Positions 17,154 to 26,180 of a stretch of DNA of 64,000 nt are shown piece by piece; within the stretch, counting starts at the first letter, position 1; every line of letters begins with the position of its first letter. Source of the stretch: Bog-473 sp963809825 (GTDB taxonomy: Bacteria > Actinomycetota > Acidimicrobiia > Acidimicrobiales > RAAP-2). The notes under the pieces were generated by a model that was given only the letters and a program-made list of their open reading frames with translations, ran no database searches and was not told where the DNA came from. A program made the position numbers and the translations under genes. Location: contig CAWELJ010000014.1 of assembly GCA_963809825.1 (NCBI GenBank), positions 1 through 64,000 of the forward strand, written 5' to 3'.

Positions 17154-17321
17154 TCAGGCCGAGGGACCGGACCAGTCGGCGTGCGGGTCGGAGGCGGGGA
17201 AGGACTCCTCTTCCTGCTCGTCGATGTGCCGTTCGAGGGACGCCCGCTCGTCGCCGTTCGTTCGATCGGGTGTGGCCTCGTCCCCGGGGCCGTCGGTCTC
17301 GTTCTCGTTCGGATCGGGCAT
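17154..17321 (-). CDS. Small acidic protein with an ESFPASDP motif
   Basis: A 55-residue protein, MPDPNENE... to ...WSGPSA, rich in Asp and Glu. The C-terminal half contains EEESFPASDPHADW, a short conserved motif seen at the C-terminus of many small uncharacterised bacterial proteins. The N-terminal part is low-complexity and probably disordered. A GGGAGCC lies close before the ATG at 17321. It is preceded on the same strand by the sulfate transport operon 86 bp away, but a shared transcript is not certain. Function unknown. Confidence 0.7.
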   Translation of the reverse strand: MPDPNENETDGPGDEATPDRTNGDERASLERHIDEQEEESFPASDPHADWSGPSA

Positions 17322-17407
17322 GCGGGCTCCCTGTGGCGGACCGGGCCGGGGGCACGGCTCGTGCGCCCGGACAGCGCCACCCTATGGCCGATTGGGGCGG
17401 CGCCGGC

Positions 17408-18394
17408 TCAGGCGCTGAGCATCGGGAACCGGTGGGGTGCGTTGGCATCGGTCCGCGCCACCCACACCCGCTGGCCCGCCACCACGCCGAGCTCGGCCGC
17501 GCGGCCGCGGCTGAGCTGGACCCAGCACGTCTCTCCGCCGGCGAGGTCGATGTCGGCCTTGACCTCGAAGCCGAGGTGGGTGACGCGCGCCACCGTGCCC
17601 TCGAAGGCGGTGCCGGCCGGCCGGCCCTCCTCGAACCGGTGGACGATCAGGTCGTGCGGGCGCACCCACGCACCGTCGAGCTTCGTCGCCGGGCCGAGGA
17701 ACGTGAGCACGAACTCGTTGGCCGGGTGGTCGTACAGCTCCGCCGGCGTGCCCACCTGCTCGAGATGCCCGTGGTTGACGACGGCCAGGCGGTCCGCCAC
17801 CTCCATGGCCTCCTCCTGGTCGTGGGTCACCAGCACCGTGGTCACGTGGAGCGTGTCGTGCAGGTCGCGCAACCAGCGCCGCAGCTGCGTGCGCACCTGG
17901 GCGTCGAGCGCGCCGAAGGGCTCGTCGAGCAAGAGGACCTTGGGTTCGATGGCGAGTGCACGCGCCAGCGCCATGCGCTGGCGCTGGCCGCCGGAGAGCT
18001 GCGACGGGTAGCGCTCGGTCAGGTGGGCCAGACCGACCAGCTCGAGCAGCTCGTCGACGTGCGCCTTGATCTCGGGCTTGGGGCGGCGCCGGATCTCGAG
18101 ACCGAAGGCGACGTTGCGCCTCACCGTCAGGTGGCGGAACGGTGCGTAGTGCTGGAAGCAGAAGCCGACGCCGCGGTGGCGCGCCGGCGTCTCGGTCAGG
18201 TCCTCGCCCTCGATCGTCACCGTACCGCTGTCCGGCGTGTCGAGGCCGGCGATGATGCGCAGCAGGGTGGACTTGCCACCGCCGCTGGGCCCGAGCAGCG
18301 CGATGAGCGACCCGCTCGGGACCTCGAGGCTGACGTCGTCGAGCGCCACCGCGTCGCCGAAGCGCTTCGAGATCGATTCGACGCGGATGCTCAT
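17408..18394 (-). CDS. cysA: Sulfate/thiosulfate ABC transporter ATP-binding protein
   Basis: A 328-residue ABC ATPase. Walker A is GPSGGGKST, the signature is LSGGQRQRMALARAL, Walker B is LLLDEPFGALD, and the switch His is in LVTHDQEEA. The Q-loop region reads FCFQHYAPFRHLT, as in CysA-type subunits. A C-terminal TOBE-like domain follows (EGTVARVTHLGFEVKADIDL). The ATG overlaps the cysW stop (ATGA at 18391-18394). It energises sulfate import through CysTW. It is the last gene of the operon running right to left from 21194. Confidence 0.93.
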   Translation of the reverse strand: MSIRVESISKRFGDAVALDDVSLEVPSGSLIALLGPSGGGKSTLLRIIAGLDTPDSGTVTIEGEDLTETPARHRGVGFCFQHYAPFRHLTVRRNVAFGLEIRRRPKPEIKAHVDELLELVGLAHLTERYPSQLSGGQRQRMALARALAIEPKVLLLDEPFGALDAQVRTQLRRWLRDLHDTLHVTTVLVTHDQEEAMEVADRLAVVNHGHLEQVGTPAELYDHPANEFVLTFLGPATKLDGAWVRPHDLIVHRFEEGRPAGTAFEGTVARVTHLGFEVKADIDLAGGETCWVQLSRGRAAELGVVAGQRVWVARTDANAPHRFPMLSA

Positions 18395-19212
18395 GCCGCC
18401 GGCCGCCCGTGCCAGGCCTCGCGATGGCGGTCGGTCAGCGTGAGGGACAGGAGGAGGATCAGGGCGGAGAGGCACAACGCCACGGCGCCGACGTAGGCGC
18501 TCGTGGTGTCGAGGTTCTCGATGCCGGCCGCGATGAACAGCGGCAAGGTCTGCGTCTTCCCTGCGATGGCACCCGAGACGATGGCGACGGCACCGAACTC
18601 GCCGAGCACGCGGGCCGTGGTGAGGGTCACGCCGTAGGCCAGGCCGCGGCGGATGTTGGGCAGCGTGATGCGGCGGAACACCGCCAGCGGCCCGGCGCCG
18701 AGCGTGCGGGCCGCCTGTTCCTGCTCCGTCCCGATCTCCTGCAGGACGGGCAGGACCTCGCGCACGACATAGGGGAGCGACACGGCGGCGGCGGCCAGGA
18801 CGATGCCGGGCACCGCGTAGATCACCGTGATGTGGTGGGCGGCGAGCCAGGGGCCGAACCAGCCCGCGTGGCCGTAGACGAGGATCAGCGACAGCCCGAT
18901 GACGACGGGGGAGACGGCAAGGGGGATGTCGACCAGCGCGTCGAACAGCCAGGCGCCCGGGAAGCGGTGGCGGGCCAGGATGAGCGAGACGCCCACGCCG
19001 AAGATCGTGTTCAGCGGCACCGCGATGGCCGCCACGAGGAGCGTGAGCATCAGCGCGTGCAGGGCGTCCGGCGCGGTGATGGCATCCCACGCCGTGCCGA
19101 GTCCGTGCTGGAAGGCGCGGTAGAACACCGTGGACACGGGCAGGACGACCAGGAGGGCCAGGTAGCCCAGCACGGCGACGCGCAGGGGCAGGCGCCAGCC
19201 CGTCCGCCTCAT
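18391..19212 (-). CDS. cysW: Sulfate ABC transporter permease CysW
   Basis: A 273-residue integral membrane permease with about six hydrophobic segments, starting MRRTGWRLPLRVAVLGY. The EAA loop for docking to the ATPase reads EQAARTLGAGPLAVFRRITLP. GEFGAVAIVSG and the TLPLFIAAGIE segment are typical of CysW. It overlaps cysA at its 3' end and cysT at its 5' end by four bases each, so the subunits are made in a coupled way. Confidence 0.93.
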   Translation of the reverse strand: MRRTGWRLPLRVAVLGYLALLVVLPVSTVFYRAFQHGLGTAWDAITAPDALHALMLTLLVAAIAVPLNTIFGVGVSLILARHRFPGAWLFDALVDIPLAVSPVVIGLSLILVYGHAGWFGPWLAAHHITVIYAVPGIVLAAAAVSLPYVVREVLPVLQEIGTEQEQAARTLGAGPLAVFRRITLPNIRRGLAYGVTLTTARVLGEFGAVAIVSGAIAGKTQTLPLFIAAGIENLDTTSAYVGAVALCLSALILLLSLTLTDRHREAWHGRPAA

Positions 19213-20132
19213 ATGGTCTCGGGGACTTCGAAGCGACGGCGGGCCCAGCCGATGCCGACCAGCACGAGCAGCGAGATGGCGATGAGCACGACCGAGACCG
19301 CGCTGGCCGCCCCGACGGCGTCGCTCTGGGAGAGGCTGTAGATCCACGAGGAGGCGACCTCGGTCTTGAACGGGAGATTGCCCGAGATCAGCACGACCGA
19401 GCCGAACTCGCCGACCGCGCGGGCGAAGGCGAGGCCGGCACCGGCCAGCACCGACGGCAGGATGCTCGGCACGATGACGCGGCGGAGGACCTGGCGCTGG
19501 CTGGCGCCGAGGGAGGAGGCCGCCTCCTCGGTCTCCGCGTCGAGCTCGGCCAGCACCGGTTGGACGCTGCGGACACAGAAAGGCAGCGTGACGAAGGCCA
19601 GCGCGCACGCGATGCCCAGGCGGGTTCCGGCCAGGTCGACGTGGAACGGGCTGCTCGGCCCGTAGAGCGCGAGCAGGGTGAGGCCGGCCACGATCGTCGG
19701 CAGCGCGAAGGGCAGGTCGATGACCGCGCTGACGAGCGCCTTGCCCCGGAAGTCGTCGCGGACCAGCACCCAGGCGATGGCGAAGCCGGCGACGGAGTTG
19801 ACCAGAGCCACGGCGAAGGCGATCCCCAGCGTCAGCTCCAGCGCGGCGACGGCCTCCGGCTGCGTGACGGCGGCCCAGAACGCGCCCCAGCCGCCACTGA
19901 ACGCATTGGTGAACAGCGCGGCCAGCGGCAGCAGGACGAGGAGCGACAGGTAGGTGACGGCGAGCACCGGGCCGCTGGCGCGCCAGGTGACCTGCCCCGC
20001 CGCGGCCAGGACGGGGGCGGGTGCCGTGGGGGGGTGACGGCGCCCGCGCCCCCGTCCCGGGACGCGACCGGTGGACGCGTGGTCCCGGCCCGGCAGACCC
20101 AGGCCGGCGACGGTGGCGTCCGCGCCGCTCAC
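19209..20132 (-). CDS. cysT: Sulfate ABC transporter permease CysT
   Basis: A 307-residue permease. The first 45 residues are Gly/Arg/Pro-rich and not family-like; the membrane domain starts near VLAVTYLSLLVLLPLAAL. The EAA motif is EEAASSLGASQRQVLRRVIVP, followed by GEFGSVVLISGNLPFKTEVAS, which is diagnostic of CysT/CysU. The start given is a GTG only six bases from the end of the binding-protein gene; a later internal start that removes the odd leader is also possible. It forms the channel with CysW. Confidence 0.92.
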   Translation of the reverse strand: MSGADATVAGLGLPGRDHASTGRVPGRGRGRRHPPTAPAPVLAAAGQVTWRASGPVLAVTYLSLLVLLPLAALFTNAFSGGWGAFWAAVTQPEAVAALELTLGIAFAVALVNSVAGFAIAWVLVRDDFRGKALVSAVIDLPFALPTIVAGLTLLALYGPSSPFHVDLAGTRLGIACALAFVTLPFCVRSVQPVLAELDAETEEAASSLGASQRQVLRRVIVPSILPSVLAGAGLAFARAVGEFGSVVLISGNLPFKTEVASSWIYSLSQSDAVGAASAVSVVLIAISLLVLVGIGWARRRFEVPETI

Positions 20133-20138
20133 GCGTCG

Positions 20139-21194
20139 CTACCCGCTGGCGGTGGAGACGCCGAGCGACTGCTCGATCTTGGCGACGACGCCGGTCTGGG
20201 GGTCGAAGAACGACTTGTTGATCGACGTCCAGCCACCGAGGTGGTCGATGGTGAACAGCGTCTGGGGCCGCGGGAACTTGAACTTGGCCGCCACCGACGG
20301 CAGCACCGGCCGGTAGCCCTGCTGGCCCCACACGGTCTGGCCGGCGGGGGAGAGCAGGTAGGTGAGGAAGGCCTTGGCGGCGGGACTCGCGGTCTTGGTC
20401 ACCGCGATCGGGTTCTGAATGAGGATCGTCTGCGGGGGCGTGATCACGTCGACCGGCTCCCCCTTGCTCTTCGCGTAGAGGGCGTCGTCCTCGTAGTCGA
20501 GCAGCACGTCACCTTGACCCGAGAGGAAGGTCTGCAGCGCGGCGCTGGCGCTGGAGGGCTGCGCCACCGCGTTGTGCAGGAGCTTGGAGAGGTACTGCTG
20601 CGCCTGCGCGGGCGTCTTGCCGAGCGCGAGCTCGGCGCCGTAGGCCGCCATGATGTTCCACTTCGCGCTGCCCGAGCTGAACACGTTGGGCGTGATGACC
20701 CCGACGCCGGACTTCACGAGGTCGGCCCAGGTGGTGATGTGCTTGGGATTGCCGGGGCGCACCACGAACGAGACGATGGAGTCCGTCACCATGCCCTTGG
20801 TGGCCCCCTTGTCCCACGTGCTCGACACCAGGCCGGCCTTGACGAGCTTGGCCATGTCGGGCTCGAGCGAGAAGTTGACGAGATCGGCCGGCAGCCCGTC
20901 GACCACCGAGGTGGCCTGGGTGCCCGAGGGACCGAAGGACGGCGAGACCGTTACGCCGGCGCCCGCCTTCGTCTTGGCGAAGTCGGTGGCGAGGACGGTG
21001 TAGGCCGGTTTGGGTGTCGAGTAGGCGACCAGGCCGACGCTGCCGCCGCTCTGGGCCCCGGCGGGGAGGGCGCTCAGCGCCAAGGCGGAGGCGGACAGGG
21101 CGAGGGTGCCGACCGCGGCGATCCGGCGCCGGGTGCGGCGGGGCCCGGCCGTCACGGCTCCGGGCGCGCTGGGGTGTGGGGTGCTTTCGTGCAT
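20139..21194 (-). CDS. Sulfate-binding extracellular protein
   Basis: A 351-residue substrate-binding protein of the CysP/Sbp family. Residues 1-48 are a long twin-Arg-containing signal region with a hydrophobic core (LALSASALALSALPAGA). The mature part has family landmarks: VAYSTPKPAYTVL, SFGPSGTQATSVVDGLPADLV, and RPGNPKHITTWADLVKSGVGV. It is the first gene of the sulfate importer operon, followed by cysT six bases later. No sulfate-reduction genes are seen in the window. The AT-rich DNA upstream probably holds the promoter. Confidence 0.92.
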   Translation of the reverse strand: MHESTPHPSAPGAVTAGPRRTRRRIAAVGTLALSASALALSALPAGAQSGGSVGLVAYSTPKPAYTVLATDFAKTKAGAGVTVSPSFGPSGTQATSVVDGLPADLVNFSLEPDMAKLVKAGLVSSTWDKGATKGMVTDSIVSFVVRPGNPKHITTWADLVKSGVGVITPNVFSSGSAKWNIMAAYGAELALGKTPAQAQQYLSKLLHNAVAQPSSASAALQTFLSGQGDVLLDYEDDALYAKSKGEPVDVITPPQTILIQNPIAVTKTASPAAKAFLTYLLSPAGQTVWGQQGYRPVLPSVAAKFKFPRPQTLFTIDHLGGWTSINKSFFDPQTGVVAKIEQSLGVSTASG

Positions 21195-21265
21195 CGGATC
21201 ACTCTAAATCACGCGGATTACTAAATACAAGTGGAATAGTCAGGTATTGGGACATGACGATGCCC
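21195..21265 (-). promoter_or_regulatory. AT-rich promoter-like region of the sulfate importer operon
   Basis: This stretch is distinctly AT-rich for the chromosome. On the minus strand TTGTAT is followed 17 bases later by TTAGAG, a plausible weak -35/-10 pair ending about 10 bases before the ATG. A sulfur-responsive regulator could act here, but no known operator is recognised. Confidence 0.35.
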
Positions 21266-21308
21266 TCGTACGGAAAAATCCCACTTCAGAGCCGGTCCAG
21301 GGGCAGCG

Positions 21309-22235
21309 TCAGGCGCGCCGGGCCTGCGGGCCACGGGCGGCCTGCCGGGCTTCTTTGGCGTCGAGCATCGCCCGATCGGACCGGGCCACCAGTTCCGCCA
21401 GGGTGGCGCGGTCACCGGCCTCCCGGGTGGTCCAGCCGAAGGAGACCCCGACCGGGCCACCGACGTACGCCACCGTCCCCGGGTCGGCCAGATGGGCCCC
21501 GATGCGCCGCATGACGGTGGCGCAGTCGGCTTCACACAGGCCGCGCGCCAGCGCGAGGAACTGGGTCCCGCCGATGCGCGCCAGGACGTCGTTCGTGCGG
21601 AAGGCGACCGACAGCGCGCGCGCCACGGCCTGGAGGGCCGCGTCACCGGCGTGGAGTCCGAGGCGCTCGTTGAGCTCCAGCACGTTCTCGACGTCGGCGA
21701 AGAGGATCATGACGTCGGAGCCCTCGCGGTCGGCGGCCTGCAGCAGGCGGTTGCCGGCCACCAGCAGTCCCCGGCGGTTCTGGAAGCCGGTCAGCTCGTC
21801 ACCCTGGGCGAGCTCGAGGAGCCGGGCGCTCAACTCCTCCATTTCGCGCTCGATGGCGAGGCGCCCGGCGACGTCGTGCAGGATGCTCAGGATCTGGACG
21901 GCGCCGTCGGGGTCACGGAACGTCCGCGTGGTCGTCTCCATGTCGACCATCCGGCCGTCGCCCCGACGGAAGCGCACCAGGCCGAGCCACGACCCGCTGC
22001 GGTTCCGCTCGGCGATGGCGAGCCCCCAGCGGGGGTCCTCGTGGTCGACGAGCCCGGCCATGCCGAGCCGGCAGATCTCCTGGGGGCCGAGGCCGAGCAG
22101 CGCGGCCGCCGCCGGGTTGGCGGCGGTGACTCGGCCGTCGGGTGTGGAGAACAGCACACCCTCGGAGGTGTGCTCGAACATGGCGTGGTACGCCGCCATC
22201 CCGACCCGTTCGGCGGGCACGATCTCGTGGATCAC
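21309..22235 (-). CDS. PAS-GGDEF protein with a degenerate GGDEF motif
   Basis: A 308-residue protein: a PAS domain at about residues 12-130 (FEHTSEGVLFSTPDGRVTAAN), a short helical linker, then a GGDEF domain from about 143 (GDELTGFQNRRGLL). In active diguanylate cyclases the active-site loop reads GG(D/E)EF; here it reads IGGTQFLAL, so the catalytic acidic residue is replaced by Thr-Gln. The upstream metal-binding Asp segment is present (LFADVENVLELNERLG). It is therefore probably not a c-di-GMP synthase, but may bind GTP or act as a sensor/partner. No membrane segment. The start is GTG at 22235. Confidence 0.85.
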   Translation of the reverse strand: MIHEIVPAERVGMAAYHAMFEHTSEGVLFSTPDGRVTAANPAAAALLGLGPQEICRLGMAGLVDHEDPRWGLAIAERNRSGSWLGLVRFRRGDGRMVDMETTTRTFRDPDGAVQILSILHDVAGRLAIEREMEELSARLLELAQGDELTGFQNRRGLLVAGNRLLQAADREGSDVMILFADVENVLELNERLGLHAGDAALQAVARALSVAFRTNDVLARIGGTQFLALARGLCEADCATVMRRIGAHLADPGTVAYVGGPVGVSFGWTTREAGDRATLAELVARSDRAMLDAKEARQAARGPQARRA

Positions 22236-22941
22236 CGTCCCCGTTGCCTCACCACACGGACCGCGTCACGAGGGTCATTGCCCGTGCGATCGTATCCAAG
22301 CGCTGCTGCAATGGCGGTGATGGTGCGCGGCGTTGTGACTTTCGGCTCTATTGATCGCGGCCGCCTCAGAGCCGATCAATTTGAGAGCGCTCGTCTGTGT
22401 GCCGTTCGGAATGCACGGCCATCGGGGAGCGCTGCTTCGCGTGCGGTGTCCCACCGGCGACGGCCGCGGTTCCCCCCGACCCGCGAGCGCTCTGCAACCC
22501 CCACCGCAGCGTGCCCGCGGCCGCGGCCTCCGTGGGACCTTCGACCCTGGTGTGCGCGCCCGGGACCGCGCACACTTGATCCGTCCCCTCGAGGAGGAGG
22601 TGCCGACCCGGCTTCGGTGACGACGAGATCTGCCGGACTTTCCAGGACCTGCCGTGACAAGGGGTCGTGGGGTGCCGGCGGAAGACCCTGCACGAGGTCT
22701 TCGATTCGCCCAATCCCGGTTCGCCGGGTGTGGCAGGCGGCACGGGCTCTCGAAGGGACCCCCTCCCGCTCTCACGCATAGAGGGCTGGAGGGACAGCAG
22801 GGCGGCTGGACGCACAGCCCGGCGGTTTTCTCCCCCCCTATCCCGCCGGGCGTGCGGTCGGCCCCGGTCCATGTCCGACGACGCCGGCCGCGCGACCCCA
22901 TCCCCCGCTGCGCTGGAGCGCCCATTTAGCGTGTCGGCGCA
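22236..22941. other. Gene-free 0.7 kb
   Basis: Open frames exist on both strands but read as Arg/Pro/Gly-rich shadow sequence with no family resemblance. The left part contains an AT-rich dyad (22344-22380, listed separately). The promoters of the divergent GGDEF protein and membrane protein genes should lie at the two ends. No RNA gene is recognised. Confidence 0.4.
22344..22380. repeat. Two interleaved inverted repeats
   Basis: ATTGATCG (22350-22357) is the exact inverse complement of CGATCAAT (22373-22380), and GGCTCT (22344-22349) of AGAGCC (22368-22373). The two dyads overlap and could form alternative hairpins or an operator upstream of the GGDEF gene. Confidence 0.4.
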
Positions 22942-23802
22942 ATGGGGGACGCGGACCGCGGCCTGCGCGCCTACGTCGGGCAGTTGCACCTGGTGGGGAT
23001 CGCCACCCTGGCCGTCCTGATCGTCGCCCTGGCCGCGGTCGGGTGGTCCATCCGGCCCGCCTCCGGTGGTTTCCCGACCGTGCCGTCCGATCTCGGCGTC
23101 CTCGTCGGCTCCCCGGCGACCGCCCACTTCACGGAGAGCCTGACGCTCACACAGGGCGCCGGGGCCACGATGCGCGTCTTCGACCTGTCCACGGCCGCAG
23201 CGGACGCACCGTGGACGCTCTACCTCAACAACATCGGCACGGGTCACGTGTGCACGAAGAGGAGCTACACCCTCGGGGCGGGCGGGGGAGGCGCCATCGC
23301 GACCGTGGCGCTCTCGCCCCAGAAGGTCAGCCACCCCACGGTCCCGACCGTCGGCGCCGTCCTGAACCTCACGGAGGTCCAGGGCCGCGGCATCGTCTAC
23401 GTGCAGGTGTGCTGGCCCTCGGACGCGCCGGCGGCCCGGAACGGGGCGTACCTCAGCGCGGTGTTCCCGCCGATCTCGCGCTACAACGCGTCCGGCGTCT
23501 ACGTCGCTACCAGGCAGCTGAACCTCGGCTCGCTCGACGCGGCGGACTACGTCCTCCAGTCCGTCAGCCAGCCGACCAGCGCGACCCAGGGGGGGTGGCA
23601 GTGGTCGCCCCGGTTCCCGGCCGGCCAGGCCATCACCCTCTCGGCGGTCGACACCAGCGAGACCCAGCACGACAGCTACCGGGCCTTCCTCTCGGGCATC
23701 GTGCTGGGCGTCGCCGGCGGGGCGCTGGTCGCGCTGATTCAGGAGCTGGTGGCGCCGTTCCGGTCACGCCGCGAGCTGCGGCCGCCCGAGCCGGGGGGCT
23801 AG
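22942..23802 (+). CDS. Membrane-anchored hypothetical protein
   Basis: A 286-residue protein with one N-terminal membrane segment (GIATLAVLIVALAAVGW), a large extracytoplasmic domain of about 210 residues, and a C-terminal segment (FLSGIVLGVAGGALVALIQE) followed by a short basic tail. The outer domain is beta-rich with Cys in GTGHVCTKRSY and VQVCWPSD that may form a disulfide. I do not recognise the family. It is convergent with the Ugp-type operon, whose binding-protein gene ends 18 bp away. Confidence 0.75.
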   Translation: MGDADRGLRAYVGQLHLVGIATLAVLIVALAAVGWSIRPASGGFPTVPSDLGVLVGSPATAHFTESLTLTQGAGATMRVFDLSTAAADAPWTLYLNNIGTGHVCTKRSYTLGAGGGGAIATVALSPQKVSHPTVPTVGAVLNLTEVQGRGIVYVQVCWPSDAPAARNGAYLSAVFPPISRYNASGVYVATRQLNLGSLDAADYVLQSVSQPTSATQGGWQWSPRFPAGQAITLSAVDTSETQHDSYRAFLSGIVLGVAGGALVALIQELVAPFRSRRELRPPEPGG

Positions 23803-23820
23803 GAGCCGGCCGGGGCCGGG

Positions 23821-25224
23821 CTAGGACACGCCGAGCCGGCTGTTGTAGCTCGAGATGGTGCTGTTGACGTTCGACTGGGCGGACTTGACCGCGTTGGCGG
23901 GGGACACGCCGCCGGTGTACATGGAGATCTCGGCGTTCAGGACGTTGGTCCGCACGTTGGCGTAGGGGCCGATGACCGAGCCGGAGGTCGCCGGCGTGTT
24001 GGCGCCGTTGTTGATCTCGTTGTAGGCGACCTTGTACCCGGGGTTGGTGACCCACAGGTGCTGCACCGTCGCGGTCTGGGCGGAGGACTTGCGCACCGGG
24101 ATGTAGCCCGTGCCCGCCGCCCATGTGGCCTGGCTCTGCGTGTTGCACAGGTAGGAGAGGTAGTCCCACGCCGCCGCCTGGTGTAGCGCCGAGGACTTCT
24201 TCGAGATGAACACGCCCGAGCCGCCCGGCTCGACGCCGCCCTGCACCGAGGAGCTGTAGACCGGGAAGGCTCCGATCCCGAGCTTCACGCTGGCGTACTG
24301 CCCGCTGCCGAGGAGCTTGGTCACGGTGCCGAGGGCGGCGGAGGTCTCGATCGTCATGCCGTACTTGCCGCTCCCGATGCCGAGCAGGTTGTCGTAGGCG
24401 TTCGGGCCCGTCGACGGGTTGGTGGTGGCGGCGCCCGAGGTCACCAGCGACTTGAGCTGGCTGAAGATCGACACCGACGTCTTGGTGTTGAACACGCCGG
24501 CCGTCGCCCGCGCGTTGCGGCCGTTCTTGTTGTTCACGAAGAGCTGGTTCGCCGTGGCCAGCCAGGTCTCGAGGTGCCACGGGTCGAGGACGAGGCCCAT
24601 GCCGCTGCCGTGGGCCTTGAGCGTGTTGGCATCGGTCACCATCTGGCTGAGGGTGGCCGGGGGACTGCTGAGCCCGGCCTTCGTGAAGGCGTTCTGGTCG
24701 TAGTAGAGGATCGGCGCCGAGACGGCGAAGGGCAGCGCCCACTGCACGCCGTTCACCTTCCAGTAGGCGAGGGGGCGGGGCAGGTAGTCGCTCGTCGAGT
24801 ACTTGGCAGCGTTCATGCAGGACTGGACGGGCAGGAACGACTGGGTGTCGATGGCGGCCTGGGTGCGCTGGTCCTCGAGCTGGACGGCGTCGGGGAGCTG
24901 CCCGTTGCTGATCCCCGCCAGGTACTTCTGCCAGGTGTCGTCGTAGCCGTTCTGGGTGACGAGGGTCACGTGGACCTTGGACTGTGACGAGTTGTACGCG
25001 TTGGTGATCGCCTGCAGCGTCGTCAGGTTGGCCTGGTTGGCGGACTCCCAGAAGGTGATGTTGACCACGCTCTTGGCGTTGGCCAGCGACTTGAGGTTGC
25101 AGCTGGGCAGGCTGGCCGCCCCCGCGGGAGCGGCCGCGCCCACGGCGGCGACGGCGGTGGCCGCGCCGGCCGAGGTCACGAAGAGCGCCGCGGCGACGAG
25201 CCTGGAAAAACGTGTGGTCCGCAT
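23821..25224 (-). CDS. Ugp-type ABC transporter substrate-binding protein
   Basis: A 467-residue family 1 solute-binding protein. Residues 1-37 are an Ala-rich signal peptide ending near AGAASL. The mature start VVNITFWESANQANLTTLQA is like UgpB (glycerol-3-phosphate) and related sugar-binding proteins; QLPDAVQLEDQRTQ and YYDQNAFTKAGL are family-typical. A conserved GGSGVFISKKSSALHQAAAW segment is near the C-terminus. The genes for both permeases and the ATPase lie upstream in the same orientation, so this is the last gene of the operon. The ligand could be glycerol-3-phosphate, its diesters or a sugar. Confidence 0.88.
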   Translation of the reverse strand: MRTTRFSRLVAAALFVTSAGAATAVAAVGAAAPAGAASLPSCNLKSLANAKSVVNITFWESANQANLTTLQAITNAYNSSQSKVHVTLVTQNGYDDTWQKYLAGISNGQLPDAVQLEDQRTQAAIDTQSFLPVQSCMNAAKYSTSDYLPRPLAYWKVNGVQWALPFAVSAPILYYDQNAFTKAGLSSPPATLSQMVTDANTLKAHGSGMGLVLDPWHLETWLATANQLFVNNKNGRNARATAGVFNTKTSVSIFSQLKSLVTSGAATTNPSTGPNAYDNLLGIGSGKYGMTIETSAALGTVTKLLGSGQYASVKLGIGAFPVYSSSVQGGVEPGGSGVFISKKSSALHQAAAWDYLSYLCNTQSQATWAAGTGYIPVRKSSAQTATVQHLWVTNPGYKVAYNEINNGANTPATSGSVIGPYANVRTNVLNAEISMYTGGVSPANAVKSAQSNVNSTISSYNSRLGVS

Positions 25225-25268
25225 GCCCCATGCCTAGCACCGGAGCCGGTGTGACGGCGGGCGCCCGG

Positions 25269-26180
25269 CTATTTCACGGCGCCGGCGGTGAGGCTCCGCA
25301 CCAGCTGCTTCTGGAAGATCAGGAGCAGGATCACCAGCGGCACGAACGCGATGACGGCGCCGGCGAGCGACACCGGGATCTGCGAGACCTGGCTGCCGAG
25401 GAGCGCCTTCAAGCCGATCTGCACCGTGTAGAGCGGCGTCGTGCCGCCGGTGGAGAGGAGCGGCCACAGGTACTGGTTCCAGGCCCCGAGGAACGAGAAG
25501 ATCGCCAGGGCCGCGAGCGATGGACGGGCGAGCGGCACGGCGACGCGGGTCATGAAGCGCAGATGGCCGTAGCCGTCGAGCTGGGCCGCCTCCTGCAGGT
25601 CGCGCGGGATCTGCAGGAAGGCCTGGCGCAGGAGGAAGATGCCGAACCCGGTGGCGAGGAAGGGGATGGACAGCCCCGCGTAGGTGTTGAACCAGTGCAG
25701 GGAGGTGACCGTGTCGAGGTTGGTGATGAAGGTGACCTCGAAGGGGATCATCAGCGTGACCAGGCAGACGGCGAACAGCGTCCGCTTGAACGGGAAGCGC
25801 AGGAAGGCGAAGGCGTAGGCGGCGAGGATGGACGTGACGAGCTGCCCCACCACGATGATGGCCGTCATGATCGCCGACGTCGCCACGTACTTGGACATCT
25901 GCCCGGTGGTCCACGCCGCGGTGTAGTTGTGCCACTGCGGGTTCGTCGGGACCAGCGGCGGGGGTTGCTGCACCAGCTGGTCGGGCACCAGGAGCGAGTT
26001 GACGATCGTGATGTAGATGGGGAAGACCACCACGACGGCCGCCGCCGTCAGCAGGATGTAGCTGCCGATCGTCCGCAGCCGGCGGCGCGGCCGCCGGGGA
26101 GCCGGGGCCGCCGGGGCCTCCGGTGCGCCGCCGGGGGGCGCCGCCGGGCCCACGTCCGTCGTGTTCGCCTCAGCGGGCAT
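25269..26180 (-). CDS. ABC transporter permease, UgpE/MalG type
   Basis: A 303-residue permease. The first 35 residues are Pro/Ala-rich; six membrane segments follow from ILLTAAAVVVVFPIYITI. The EAA loop is LQEAAQLDGYGHLRFMTRVAVP. SFLGAWNQYLWPLL is diagnostic for the MalG/UgpE branch. The gene overlaps the UgpA-type gene by 11 bp. It makes one half of the importer channel. Confidence 0.92.
   Translation of the reverse strand: MPAEANTTDVGPAAPPGGAPEAPAAPAPRRPRRRLRTIGSYILLTAAAVVVVFPIYITIVNSLLVPDQLVQQPPPLVPTNPQWHNYTAAWTTGQMSKYVATSAIMTAIIVVGQLVTSILAAYAFAFLRFPFKRTLFAVCLVTLMIPFEVTFITNLDTVTSLHWFNTYAGLSIPFLATGFGIFLLRQAFLQIPRDLQEAAQLDGYGHLRFMTRVAVPLARPSLAALAIFSFLGAWNQYLWPLLSTGGTTPLYTVQIGLKALLGSQVSQIPVSLAGAVIAFVPLVILLLIFQKQLVRSLTAGAVK

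Noticed and set aside
22275..22925. A 216-codon minus-strand open frame between the GGDEF and membrane-protein genes
   Set aside because: Arg/Pro/Gly-rich with no fold-like pattern and no ribosome site; treated as non-coding.
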